NCBI RefSeq assembly: GCF_040782645.1
Contig: NZ_CP160403.1
Span: forward strand, 9,211,001 to 9,275,000
Origin: Streptomyces sp. HUAS ZL42
GTDB taxonomy: Bacteria; Actinomycetota; Actinomycetes; Streptomycetales; Streptomycetaceae
Direction: 5' to 3'
DNA length: 64,000 nucleotides
Shown here: positions 12,990-20,473 of the stretch, one piece after another
Numbering within the stretch: the first letter of the stretch is position 1
How the letters are laid out: each line of letters begins with the position of its first letter
Translations under genes and position numbers: made by a program
Notes under the pieces: generated by a model
What the model saw: the letters and a program-made list of their open reading frames with translations, nothing else
The model's database searches: none
Told to the model about the DNA's origin: nothing

Positions 12990-13504
12990 CCGACGGTTCC
13001 GTCGATCGTGTCCGCGGTCCAGGCGGTGAGCCGGTCCCGGAGCGGGCCGGTTCCGTCGAGGACGTGCCGGGAGTACGCGTCCCGCTCGTGGGACAGCACG
13101 GCCGCCTCCCACACGCAGGGGGCGAGTCCCGCGCGGCCGGGCCGGAGCAGCCCGGGCTTTCCGGCTGGTCCCGCGAAGACGGCCAGGTCCGCCATGAGGC
13201 CCTCGATCCACGTCTGGACCAGCACGTAGTCGCCGTCGCCGCCCGCGTGCACGATCAGGACGGCGAGCCCGAGCGAGCCGCGGTGCCGTCCGAGCCCCAG
13301 ATGGGCCTCGGCGATCCGGAGGGCGGCCTCGGCGTCCTGGTCGGTCACCGTGCGCCCCGGCGCCTGCAGCGCGTACGGCTTCACGAGGTGACCGGCGGCC
13401 TCGCGCGCGCTCAACGGCCGTACGTCGCGCCTGTGGTGCTCCTCGGCCAGGGTGAGCAGCGCTTCCGCCTGTATCGCCGACGGCAGTTCATCATGCTGAT
13501 CCAT
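12986..13504 (-). CDS. Conserved hypothetical protein
   Basis: Protein of 172 residues, family not recognised. The N-terminal half is helical (Glu-Ala-Leu-Leu-Thr-Leu-Ala-Glu-Glu-His-His); the second half contains strands such as Gly-Leu-Ala-Val-Leu-Ile-Val-His-Ala and Tyr-Val-Leu-Val-Gln-Thr-Trp. No signal peptide or membrane segment. Its stop overlaps the start of the GNAT gene (ATGA), and it begins 41 bases after the questin-oxidase-like gene, so it belongs to that operon-like run. The start is uncertain because no strong ribosome binding site precedes ATG 13504. Confidence 0.65.
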   Translation of the reverse strand: MDQHDELPSAIQAEALLTLAEEHHRRDVRPLSAREAAGHLVKPYALQAPGRTVTDQDAEAALRIAEAHLGLGRHRGSLGLAVLIVHAGGDGDYVLVQTWIEGLMADLAVFAGPAGKPGLLRPGRAGLAPCVWEAAVLSHERDAYSRHVLDGTGPLRDRLTAWTADTIDGTVG

Positions 13505-13545
13505 TCCGACATCATCGAGTGCGTGGCCGCGGCCGTCGAGGGAAT

Positions 13546-14553
13546 TCAGGACAGGGGCACGCTGAGCTCGATCGCGCGCAGGGCGGCGGCGAGCGACGGC
13601 TCGTCCCCGACGTCCAGTGCCGTGTCGGTGAGTTTGATGACGTGCTCGTCGCCGTGGGCGAGGGCGAGCTCGAGGATCTCCTCGGCCGTCAGGTCCGCGG
13701 GTGGCCGGTAGGCCACCGGTTCGGCGGGGGCGTACATCGCGGTGACCGCCGCGGACGCCGTCCACGCCGCCTGCAGGCTCGGCGCCCACAGCCGACGGGG
13801 CAGGGAACCGAGCGTACGCAGCACGGCGTTGGGGGCGGTCGCCGCGTGCACGAGCATCGTCTCCTCGCCGTGCCCGTGCGTGGCATAGCGGTGTGTCGCG
13901 GCCTGGACGAGTTCGGTGAGCCGTTCCTGCGCGGTGTCCGGGTCGGTGACGCCGTCCGCCCAGGTGGGGAGCCCGCGTACGGCGGCCAGCCGGGCCGGGA
14001 AGCCGTCGCCCACCAAGTGGATCGGGGGCACGGCGTCCAGGGTCTCCGTGGCGCTCCCGGCGCCGGGTAGCGGGGCGATGCCGGACACGGTGTGGTGCCG
14101 GGCCGCCCAGTAGCCCAGCCCGTGCGCGAGCTCGGTGAGCCGCGGCGCGTTCTCGCCCGCTTCCAGGGCGCGTACGGCGTGGCCGACCCGGATCACCGGG
14201 TGGGTGGAGCCGCCGTAGAGGCCGGGGAGCAGGCGCGGCCACCACTCGGCGAGGACGCTCCGCCACGGGTGGTCGGCCAGGGCGCGGGAGAAATACGCGA
14301 TCCAGTCGGCGGCCCGGCGTGGATCGCCCAGCGCCTCACGCCAGTTGGTCTCCGTGACGGGAGCCACGGGGGAGGGGAAGTCCTCGAGCTTCGGCTCGTA
14401 CAGGTCGAGCCATCGGTGCACGGCACCGGCCTGCCCGTGCGCGACCAGTGCCTCGACCACCATGGGGGCGTGGTTGGTGAGGCGGCCGAGCCGCTCCGGT
14501 CCCGAGACGTGGAGCCGTTGCAGTGCTTCTTCGAGTCGTCCGCTGGTGTCCAT
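13546..14553 (-). CDS. Questin oxidase-like (DUF4243) protein
   Basis: Protein of 335 residues. The early segment Leu-Thr-Asn-His-Ala-Pro-Met-Val-Val-Glu-Ala-Leu with Trp-Leu-Asp-Leu-Tyr, and repeated His-containing helices (Trp-Ala-Ala-Arg-His-His and His-Ala-Ala-Thr-Ala-Pro-Asn-Ala), match the questin oxidase family. Its founding member opens the quinone ring of questin by Baeyer-Villiger-type oxidation without an obvious cofactor motif. ATG 14553 starts the run that continues to hemC. The substrate in this organism is unknown; no polyketide genes are nearby. Confidence 0.82.
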   Translation of the reverse strand: MDTSGRLEEALQRLHVSGPERLGRLTNHAPMVVEALVAHGQAGAVHRWLDLYEPKLEDFPSPVAPVTETNWREALGDPRRAADWIAYFSRALADHPWRSVLAEWWPRLLPGLYGGSTHPVIRVGHAVRALEAGENAPRLTELAHGLGYWAARHHTVSGIAPLPGAGSATETLDAVPPIHLVGDGFPARLAAVRGLPTWADGVTDPDTAQERLTELVQAATHRYATHGHGEETMLVHAATAPNAVLRTLGSLPRRLWAPSLQAAWTASAAVTAMYAPAEPVAYRPPADLTAEEILELALAHGDEHVIKLTDTALDVGDEPSLAAALRAIELSVPLS

Positions 14554-14656
14554 GCCCAGGACGCTATGGCGCGATGGGACGACCGGGGATCGGGCCCGGG
14601 ACGGAAGCCCTACTGGCTTCGGGTCCTACGTCCCGGGGCCGATCCCCTGACCCGTC

Positions 14657-15433
14657 TCAGGCGTTGGGGTCGAACGCGATGCCGGACGGCTTCGCCGACG
14701 TGAGGTGTGCCGCGAAGTTGGCGTCCTTGAGGCCGAAGTTGGCGCTGCCGAAGTCGTAGGCGCTCAGCTTGTCGCGCAGGCCCGCGGGGTAGCCGTTCCA
14801 GCCGACCAGCGGCGGGTGCTGCCAGGTGTGCTTGGCGTTCTCCGGCGGCTCGTCGCCCGAATTGCCCAGCCGGAAGCAGTGCGTGCTGATGCCGTCCTTG
14901 TGGTAGACGATCTTCGCGTGCGTGCCCTCGAAGCGGACCTCGGACGCCGTGTGCACGCTGAACGAGCCGTGGTTGGAGGTCGAGACGTACTGGATCTGGC
15001 CGTTCTGCACCCAGACCACGACGTGCTCCCAGTCGTGGCGGTGTCCGCCGATGCTGCTGCCGGATATGGCCTGGTCCTTCTCGAAGTACAGGCCGTACAT
15101 GTAGGCGCACCAGCCGTTGTTGCACTTGTAGCGCGAGTAGCTGTTGGTGTTGTCGAGGTCGGAGGCGTCGTGGCACTCCCCGCTGAGCGAGCCGGTCGGC
15201 TTGAGTCCGCCGTTGACCGTTCCGTCGGGGCCGATGGCGGGCGTCGAGTAGCAGCCGTCCGTGTCGTAGTCGAAAGCGGGCAGGTACGTCTGCTCCGCCG
15301 CCTCGGCGTTGGCGGGCAGCGCCTGCGGCGGGGCCGCGAAGGCGGCGGCGGGGAAGGCGACGACGAGTGCGGCGGCACCGGCCGCGCCGGTGAGCCATCT
15401 CCTGCGGTGTGCCTTGAACTTCGGTGACGACAC
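14657..15433 (-). CDS. NPP1/NLP family necrosis-inducing-type secreted protein
   Basis: Secreted protein of 258 residues. A twin-Arg-like basic start (Arg-Arg-Arg-Trp-Leu) and a hydrophobic stretch ending Ala-Phe-Ala form a signal peptide of about 35 residues. The NLP hallmark is intact at residues 130-137: Gly-His-Arg-His-Asp-Trp-Glu-His, whose acidic and His residues bind the divalent metal in plant-pathogen toxins. A Cys pair (Tyr-Lys-Cys-Asn-Asn-Gly-Trp-Cys) could form a disulfide. GTG 15433 has GAGGAGG five bases upstream. NLPs of plant pathogens lyse eudicot membranes; in a streptomycete the target is unknown. Well supported by motif. Confidence 0.92.
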   Translation of the reverse strand: MSSPKFKAHRRRWLTGAAGAAALVVAFPAAAFAAPPQALPANAEAAEQTYLPAFDYDTDGCYSTPAIGPDGTVNGGLKPTGSLSGECHDASDLDNTNSYSRYKCNNGWCAYMYGLYFEKDQAISGSSIGGHRHDWEHVVVWVQNGQIQYVSTSNHGSFSVHTASEVRFEGTHAKIVYHKDGISTHCFRLGNSGDEPPENAKHTWQHPPLVGWNGYPAGLRDKLSAYDFGSANFGLKDANFAAHLTSAKPSGIAFDPNA

Positions 15434-15609
15434 TGCGTCCTCCTCTTGGTCGCGGGCGCAGCCCAACGGCTGTGGGGGAAAAGGCGGTTCAGCTGGAAGC
15501 GTGGTGAAGCTGAAAGCGGTTCAGCTTCCCCGGTTTTCACTTCCGCGCCAAGAGGTCATGGGCGTATCGGTGGTGAAGTGCAACCCAATACTTGGAACGT
15601 GACGGTACG

Positions 15610-16590
15610 TCAGAGAGAGTTATCCGGAATGTCGGCCGCTGCCTCCTCGGGCGCGAGGTCCGGCCGCAGCCGTAGCCAGGACGGCTGCCGCAGCAGTCCC
15701 GCCCGGGTGCGGGTACTGAAGCGGACCTCGCCGACGAGCCGCGGCAGCACCCAGTGCGCGCCCGTGACCGACGGCACCGGATCGAAGGGGCACTCGTCGG
15801 TCGCCGCGGCCCGCAGCAGCGCCGCGAGCCCGGTGCGTTCGGCCTCGCTCCAGCCCGTGCCCACGCTGCCGACGTAGCGCAGGCGTCCCGCGGCGCGCTG
15901 GCCGACCAGCACGGCGCCGGGGAGGCCGGACAGCCGGCCCTTGCCGGGCAGCCAGCCGCCCACGATGACGTCCTCACTGCGCATGTTGCGGATCTTGATC
16001 CAGGCGCGGGAGCGCACCCCGGGTTCGTAACCGGAGTCCAGCCGCTTGCAGACCAGGCCCTCCAGGCCGTGCGCGCGGGTCGCCTCGAGAGCCTGCCGGC
16101 CGTGGCCGACGACGGCACCCGGAGTGGACCAGAACGGCCCGTCGAGACCGAGTCCTTCGAGCGCCGTGCGCCGTTCGGCGTAGGGGAGGGGGAGGAGCGA
16201 GCGCCGGCCCAGGTGCATCACGTCGAACAGCACCAGATGCACCGGCACGGTCGCCGCCATGCGCGCCGCCCTGCCCGGCGCGTGGGCCAGGCCCATCCGG
16301 GACTGCAGCAACTGGAAGTCGGCGCGTCCTTCTTCGTCCAGCGCCAGGACCTCGCCGTCCAGCACGGCGGGTTCGGTGCCCAGCGCCTCACCCAGGGGCC
16401 GCAGTTCGGGATAGGCGGCGGTGATGTCCTCCCCGGAACGGGCGCGCAGCACGACGCTGCCGTCCCCGGGCAGATAGACCACCGCGCGCTGGCCGTCCTG
16501 CTTGGTCTCGTACGCCCAGCGCATGTCCTGCGCGGCGGGCGGCAGGGTGCCGGAGGTGGCGAGCATGGGGGCGATCAGCGGCAGGGTCAC
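15610..16590 (-). CDS. ATP-dependent DNA ligase, LigD ligase-domain/LigC type
   Basis: Stand-alone ligase of 326 residues. The nucleotidyltransferase lysine is Lys30 in Glu-Thr-Lys-Gln-Asp-Gly. Further motifs are Leu-Asp-Gly-Glu-Val (motif III region), Leu-Val-Cys-Lys-Arg and Trp-Ile-Lys-Ile-Arg, followed by an OB-fold domain to the end. Such ligases serve bacterial non-homologous end joining. No Ku gene, polymerase domain or phosphoesterase domain is fused, but a separate LigD-type phosphoesterase gene lies at 26377-26982. The start is GTG 16590. It is transcribed towards the NLP gene. Confidence 0.92.
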   Translation of the reverse strand: MTLPLIAPMLATSGTLPPAAQDMRWAYETKQDGQRAVVYLPGDGSVVLRARSGEDITAAYPELRPLGEALGTEPAVLDGEVLALDEEGRADFQLLQSRMGLAHAPGRAARMAATVPVHLVLFDVMHLGRRSLLPLPYAERRTALEGLGLDGPFWSTPGAVVGHGRQALEATRAHGLEGLVCKRLDSGYEPGVRSRAWIKIRNMRSEDVIVGGWLPGKGRLSGLPGAVLVGQRAAGRLRYVGSVGTGWSEAERTGLAALLRAAATDECPFDPVPSVTGAHWVLPRLVGEVRFSTRTRAGLLRQPSWLRLRPDLAPEEAAADIPDNSL

Positions 16591-16656
16591 GTGTGAAGGT
16601 GTGGACGGTCCGGTCCGCCGTCACTCGCCCCGCGGCCGGGTTTCGCCTGAACGGTC

Positions 16657-16955
16657 TCACACGGCGCCGGACGGCGGTGCCGTCACGAGTGCCGACTGAT
16701 AGGCGATCACGACCAGTTGGGCCCGGTCACGGGCGCCCGGCTTTTGGAGTGGCCCTCCGCCACCCACGCCATCACCTCGCGCTCGCGGGCGGTGAGGGAT
16801 GCGAGGTCCGCGGGCGTGGCCAGTCGGGCGCTCTGCGCGGGGGAGGACAGGAAACGCGTGATCGGCACGCGGGTGGCGAGCGGCGAGAGCAGGGAATCAC
16901 CGGTGGCCACGGTGCGCATGCCGGCCAGCAGCCCCTCTGCGGTCACGTCCTTGGG
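16657..16955 (-). pseudogene. Remnant of a NarL/FixJ response regulator
   Basis: The frame spells the middle of a LuxR-type regulator (Lys-Asp-Val-Thr-Ala-Glu-Gly-Leu-Leu-Ala-Gly, then Ser-Leu-Thr-Ala-Arg-Glu-Arg-Glu-Val). Just after Glu-Gly-His-Ser-Lys the DNA-recognition helix is missing and the frame changes. The normal C-terminal end (Ala-Arg-Asp-Arg-Ala-Gln-Leu-Val-Val-Ile-Ala-Tyr) continues to a stop at 16657. The receiver part with the phosphoacceptor Asp is absent. It is joined directly to a kinase fragment upstream. Confidence 0.75.
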
Positions 16956-16973
16956 CGGCGGGGAAGCCGGGGC

Positions 16974-17051
16974 GGTGCCGTCGTCGGTGACGGTGATCGT
17001 GAGCCGGTCGCGGCCGTAGGGCAGGCGTACGCACGCCGCCCGGGCCGCGGC
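16974..17051 (-). pseudogene. Fragment of a sensor histidine kinase ATPase domain
   Basis: About 26 codons read Cys-Val-Arg-Leu-Pro-Tyr-Gly-Arg-Asp-Arg-Leu-Thr-Ile-Thr-Val-Thr-Asp-Asp-Gly, the strand and G1-box start of a HisKA_3 kinase. The fragment runs straight into response-regulator sequence in the same frame, so a deletion fused the end of one gene to the middle of the next. Confidence 0.6.
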
Positions 17052-17119
17052 GTGACTCCCGTCCGGCGGGCTCGGCCGGTGCCACGGGTGGTCCCTGCCG
17101 GCTGAGCGAATCGTCTTCC

Positions 17120-17261
17120 ACGTCGGCCGACGTGGAGGACGCGGTCGGGCCACCGCGGCGGCCACCAGGCCGCACCGGCGAGCAGGGCGAGGACCGCGGG
17201 CGCGAACGCCATGCGGGACGATGAACGCGTCGAGCAGGACGGCCGCCGCGAGTCCGAGAAC
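17120..17261 (-). pseudogene. C-terminal fragment of an MMPL/RND-type membrane transporter
   Basis: One frame gives Val-Leu-Gly-Leu-Ala-Ala-Ala-Val-Leu-Leu-Asp-Ala-Phe-Ile-Val. After a frameshift near 17215 another frame continues Met-Ala-Phe-Ala-Pro-Ala-Val-Leu-Ala-Leu-Leu and Ala-Ala-Trp-Trp-Pro-Pro-Arg-Trp. This is the usual last transmembrane segment and tail of actinobacterial MMPL exporters. Nothing upstream remains. With the kinase and regulator fragments it suggests a former exporter/two-component locus. Confidence 0.65.
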
Positions 17262-17380
17262 CCGGGCTTCCCGCCGCCACCCCGGGCCGTCCCGTCGTCG
17301 TGCGGCTGCCGACAATCGCGCGTACGGAGAACGCAGTACGAGCCGTCGTGACCGTCATCCGTGCGGACCACGGGCGGCGA

Positions 17381-18550
17381 TCACCACACGCACGGCAGCT
17401 CCACCGCCACGACGGTCGGCCCGCCGACCGGACTCGACACCCGCAGAGTCCCGTCGAGCGCCGCGACCCGCCGCTGCATGCCGAGCAGCCCGGAGCCGCC
17501 GGCCTCGTCGGCGCCGCCTCCGCCCTCGTCCCGCACCCGCACGCTCAACCCCGTGGCGGTCCTGGCGAGCAGCACCTCGGCCCGCTCCGACCCGCTGTGC
17601 TTGGCGGCGTTGGTCAGCGACTCCGCGACGACGAAGTAGGCGGCCCCCTCGACCGCGGCAGGGGCACGCGGTCCGTCCTCCAAGTCGTCGACGAGGACGG
17701 CCACTTGAAGGCCACTGCCGGCTGCGAGCGCCCGTACGGCACCGACGAGGCCGCGGTCGGTGAGGATCGGCGGATGGATGCCGCGCACCACGTGCCGGAG
17801 TTCGGTGAGCGCCTCTTCGGCATGGCCCTGGGCGTCGGCGAGCATCCGGCGCGCGGCGTCGGGGTCACGTGTGTACGCGCGCTGTGCCAGGCCGATCCGC
17901 ATGGACAGGGCCACCAGGCGGGCCTGTGCACCGTCGTGCAGATCCCGTTCGATACGGCGCAGTTCGGCGCCGTGCGCGGAGACGGCGTCGGCCCGGGTTG
18001 CCGTCAGTCTCTTGACCCGTGCGGCCAGCAGTGCCTTCGGTGACGGTTTGAGCAGGGCGGTCGACCAGGCGGCCTCCAGGTCGGCGAGGCGGCCGATCAG
18101 CGGCAGGGCCACGGGCGTGCGGACCAGCAGACCGCACCACACGCCGTCGACGACGAGACCCAGCGGCCACAGCGGGAGCAGCAGCACCGGAAGCCAGCCG
18201 TAGGCGTAGAACGCGAGCATCCAGCGCGCGTCCACGAACAAGCCGGGATCGCGGACCGCCGTATGCAGCCGCTCGCGCAGCGGCCCGGTGACCGGCTGGT
18301 AGGCCTCGGGGATCTCCCGGCCCGTCCAGGCGGCGGTGTGCCGCCGCTTGGCCCCGGCGATCCGCCGGACCAGCAGCACGGTCTCGGGCAGCATCCAGGC
18401 ACCGACCACCGCGACCGTGCCCGTGGCGGTGATCAGCAGCACGGTGACGAAGACGTACGACCCGAAGGCCATCGCCGCCGAGACGAAGAGGTGGACCGTG
18501 GCCCGCGCCGCGTGCCGCACGGCCCGGCGCAGGGTGATCAGTCGGGACAC
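17381..18550 (-). CDS. NarL-type sensor histidine kinase (HisKA_3)
   Basis: Membrane kinase of 389 residues. Hydrophobic segments at about 20-50 and 110-150 form a membrane sensor region. The HisKA_3 box is Glu-Leu-Arg-Arg-Ile-Glu-Arg-Asp-Leu-His-Asp-Gly-Ala-Gln (about 199-212), with His as phosphoacceptor. The N-box is Glu-Ser-Leu-Thr-Asn-Ala-Ala-Lys-His, followed by a Gly-rich G-box (Gly-Gly-Ser-Gly-Leu-Leu-Gly-Met). In this family the next gene is usually the cognate LuxR-type regulator; here only remnants of such a gene follow. It is therefore probably an orphan kinase, perhaps no longer functional in signalling. Confidence 0.9.
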   Translation of the reverse strand: MSRLITLRRAVRHAARATVHLFVSAAMAFGSYVFVTVLLITATGTVAVVGAWMLPETVLLVRRIAGAKRRHTAAWTGREIPEAYQPVTGPLRERLHTAVRDPGLFVDARWMLAFYAYGWLPVLLLPLWPLGLVVDGVWCGLLVRTPVALPLIGRLADLEAAWSTALLKPSPKALLAARVKRLTATRADAVSAHGAELRRIERDLHDGAQARLVALSMRIGLAQRAYTRDPDAARRMLADAQGHAEEALTELRHVVRGIHPPILTDRGLVGAVRALAAGSGLQVAVLVDDLEDGPRAPAAVEGAAYFVVAESLTNAAKHSGSERAEVLLARTATGLSVRVRDEGGGGADEAGGSGLLGMQRRVAALDGTLRVSSPVGGPTVVAVELPCVW

Positions 18551-18600
18551 GTCGGGCCTGCCTGGGGGTGGGTGCGCACGTACGACTCCTCAACCGGGCC

Positions 18601-18627
18601 TGCCGTGGAATCCGGTTGTCCGCGGCA
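18601..18627. terminator. Hairpin after the alcohol dehydrogenase gene
   Basis: TGCCGTGGA and TCCGCGGCA pair with one mismatch around a nine-base loop, directly beyond the dehydrogenase stop at 18645 (minus strand). A U-tract is lacking, as is usual in streptomycetes. Confidence 0.45.
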
Positions 18628-18644
18628 TGCCTCCGGCTCCTGTC

Positions 18645-19694
18645 TCAGGCCTCGTCGTCCAGGGTCACGACCACCTTTTCCGCGGCCCCCGGCGTCATCG
18701 TGAGCTCGAAGGCCCGGTCGACCTCGGAGAACGGCACGCGGTGGCTGATCAGCCTCGCGAAACGCTCCCGGTGCTCCACGAGTTCGGGGGTCACCTCGAA
18801 GATCTCGGTGGGATAGCCCTGGGAGGCGATGAGGGTGAGCTCGCTGCGGAGCATGCCGCCGAGGTCGATCTCGGAGCCCTTCTTCTGCACCGCCACCATG
18901 ACCAGCTTGGCGCCCCACTTGGCCGACCCGACCACGGTGTTGAGGACGGCCGCGGCACCGGCCGCGTCGATGAAGATGTCGGTGCCCGGCCGGGGCTGGC
19001 CGAGCGCGTTGGCGCTCTGGCCGTGCAGTTCGGTCAGACGCGCGGCCACGTCCTCCTCGGCGGAGTCGACCACGGCGTCCGCCCCCACGGCCAGTGCCTT
19101 CTCCAGCCGGGAGGGAATGACGTCGGCCACCACCACGTGCTCGACGCCGCGCAGCTTCAGCCAGATCGCGGCACCCAGGCCGATCGGCCCGGCGCCGAAG
19201 ACGACGACCTTGTCGCCGGGCCCCGCCTCGGAGCGGTTGACGGCGTGCAGGGACACCGCCATCGGCTCGTTGAGGGAGGCGACGTCGAAGGGCACGGTGT
19301 CCGGGAAGACGGCCACGCTCCTGCCGACCTCGGCGTTCTCGATGAGCAGGTACTCGCTCATGCCGCCGTACTCGCCGCCGCAGCCGATGATGCCGGTCGG
19401 CGCGTCCTGCGGGTTGACCACCACGCGGTCGCCCGCCTTCAGACCGGTCACCTCCGCACCGACCTCGACGATCTCACCGGCCGGCTCGTGGCCCAGGGCG
19501 ACCGGGATCATGTCGCCGCCGAGATGGGCGCGGGCCGGCATGCCGCCCATGTGCAGGAAGGTGACGTCGGTGCCGCAGATGCCGCAGGCGCGGATCCGTA
19601 CGAGCACGTCCTTGGGGCCGGGTACCGGACGCTCGACGTCCACCACTTCGACCCTGCCCACGCCGGCTGTCTGAACGGACTTCATCGTGCTCAT
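18645..19694 (-). CDS. Zinc-binding medium-chain alcohol/polyol dehydrogenase
   Basis: MDR-family NAD(P)-dependent dehydrogenase of 349 residues. The catalytic zinc site is visible as Cys-Gly-Ile-Cys-Gly-Thr-Asp (about 38-44) and Leu-Gly-His-Glu-Pro-Ala-Gly (about 67-73). The cofactor fold starts at Val-Val-Phe-Gly-Ala-Gly-Pro-Ile-Gly-Leu-Gly. The four-Cys structural zinc loop of classic ADHs is absent. Sequence flavour is closest to threonine/sorbitol dehydrogenases, but the substrate cannot be told. It is divergent from a MarR-type gene across three copies of an operator-like repeat, so it is very likely repressed by that regulator. Confidence 0.88.
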   Translation of the reverse strand: MSTMKSVQTAGVGRVEVVDVERPVPGPKDVLVRIRACGICGTDVTFLHMGGMPARAHLGGDMIPVALGHEPAGEIVEVGAEVTGLKAGDRVVVNPQDAPTGIIGCGGEYGGMSEYLLIENAEVGRSVAVFPDTVPFDVASLNEPMAVSLHAVNRSEAGPGDKVVVFGAGPIGLGAAIWLKLRGVEHVVVADVIPSRLEKALAVGADAVVDSAEEDVAARLTELHGQSANALGQPRPGTDIFIDAAGAAAVLNTVVGSAKWGAKLVMVAVQKKGSEIDLGGMLRSELTLIASQGYPTEIFEVTPELVEHRERFARLISHRVPFSEVDRAFELTMTPGAAEKVVVTLDDEA

Positions 19695-19844
19695 GGGAGA
19701 TGCCTGCTTTCTGTGGGTGTGTGTCCTCGGGCCCGGCTACGGCCGGGGGGAGGGGCCGCCGCCGGGCCCGGGACCGCGCCGTTCCCCGTCCCCACGGGTT
19801 CGGCGCAGGGGGCGGCCTCCGCTCGGGCAGCCCCGGCCTTGCTA

Positions 19845-19863
19845 TTGCTTGAGTTAGGCAAGC
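19845..19863. promoter_or_regulatory. Putative MarR operator, copy 1
   Basis: TTGCTTGAGTTAGGCAAGC, containing inverted TGCTT/AAGCA arms. It is the copy nearest the dehydrogenase promoter and shares the core TTGAGT-Y-A-n-GCAA with the two other copies in this divergent gap. Confidence 0.6.
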
Positions 19864-19872
19864 ATATGAGGA

Positions 19873-19891
19873 TTACTTGAGTCAAGCAATC
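19873..19891. promoter_or_regulatory. Putative MarR operator, copy 2
   Basis: TTACTTGAGTCAAGCAATC, the most symmetric copy: CTTGA-G-TCAAG is a perfect inverted repeat around one base. It starts 28 bases after copy 1, close to whole helical turns (about 2.7). Confidence 0.65.
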
Positions 19892-19911
19892 GGAATTGAG
19901 GGGCGAGTAAC

Positions 19912-19930
19912 TTAATTGAGTTACGCAACA
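19912..19930. promoter_or_regulatory. Putative MarR operator, copy 3
   Basis: TTAATTGAGTTACGCAACA, overlapping a wider inverted repeat TAACT-TAATTG-AGTTA. It ends ten bases before the MarR start and would block its own transcription, so autoregulation is likely. Confidence 0.6.
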
Positions 19931-19940
19931 AGATGGTAAA

Positions 19941-20465
19941 GTGAGCCGCATGCCCACCGAACGCCTCCCCGCAGCCTCCGCCGAAGTGATCGAGATCGAG
20001 CGCGCGCTCACCCGCATCACCTACCTGAGCACCCGTGCCCGCCAGCACGAGCGGCTGATGGCCCTGGCCGGAGTGCCGCTGGACCGAGCCGCCGTGGCGC
20101 TGCTGCGCCAGATCGCCGACGCGGAGCCGCTGCGGCCGGGGGAGCTGGCCAACAGGCTCGGTGTGGAGGCCTCGCATGTGACCCGCACGGTGCAGCAGCT
20201 GCAGAAGTCCGGGCACGTCACCCGCGTCCCCGACCCCGACGACCGCCGCGCCCAGCGCATCCAGCTCACGGACACCGGACGGCAGGCCGTCGACCGGGTC
20301 CGCGAGGCCGGCGCACGAGGGATGCAGCTGGCGCTGGCCGACTGGTCACCGGACGAGCTGCGTCAGCTCGCCACCCTCTTTCACCGCATGGTGGACGACT
20401 TCCTGTCGCACGCCGTCGAGGACGAGACCGAGCAGCAGGCCGCGGGTCCGGCCGGCAACGCCTGA
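19941..20465 (+). CDS. MarR family transcriptional regulator
   Basis: Winged-helix regulator of 174 residues. The DNA-binding part reads Leu-Arg-Pro-Gly-Glu-Leu-Ala-Asn-Arg-Leu-Gly-Val-Glu-Ala-Ser-His-Val-Thr-Arg, followed by the wing Asp-Pro-Asp-Asp-Arg-Arg-Ala-Gln-Arg, the standard MarR signature. The start is GTG 19941 or ATG 19950; neither has a strong ribosome binding site. It is divergent from the zinc dehydrogenase gene, with three repeats of a MarR-like site between them. The ligand is unknown; a phenolic or other substrate of the dehydrogenase would be typical. Confidence 0.92.
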   Translation: MSRMPTERLPAASAEVIEIERALTRITYLSTRARQHERLMALAGVPLDRAAVALLRQIADAEPLRPGELANRLGVEASHVTRTVQQLQKSGHVTRVPDPDDRRAQRIQLTDTGRQAVDRVREAGARGMQLALADWSPDELRQLATLFHRMVDDFLSHAVEDETEQQAAGPAGNA

Positions 20466-20473
20466 CCGGCGGC

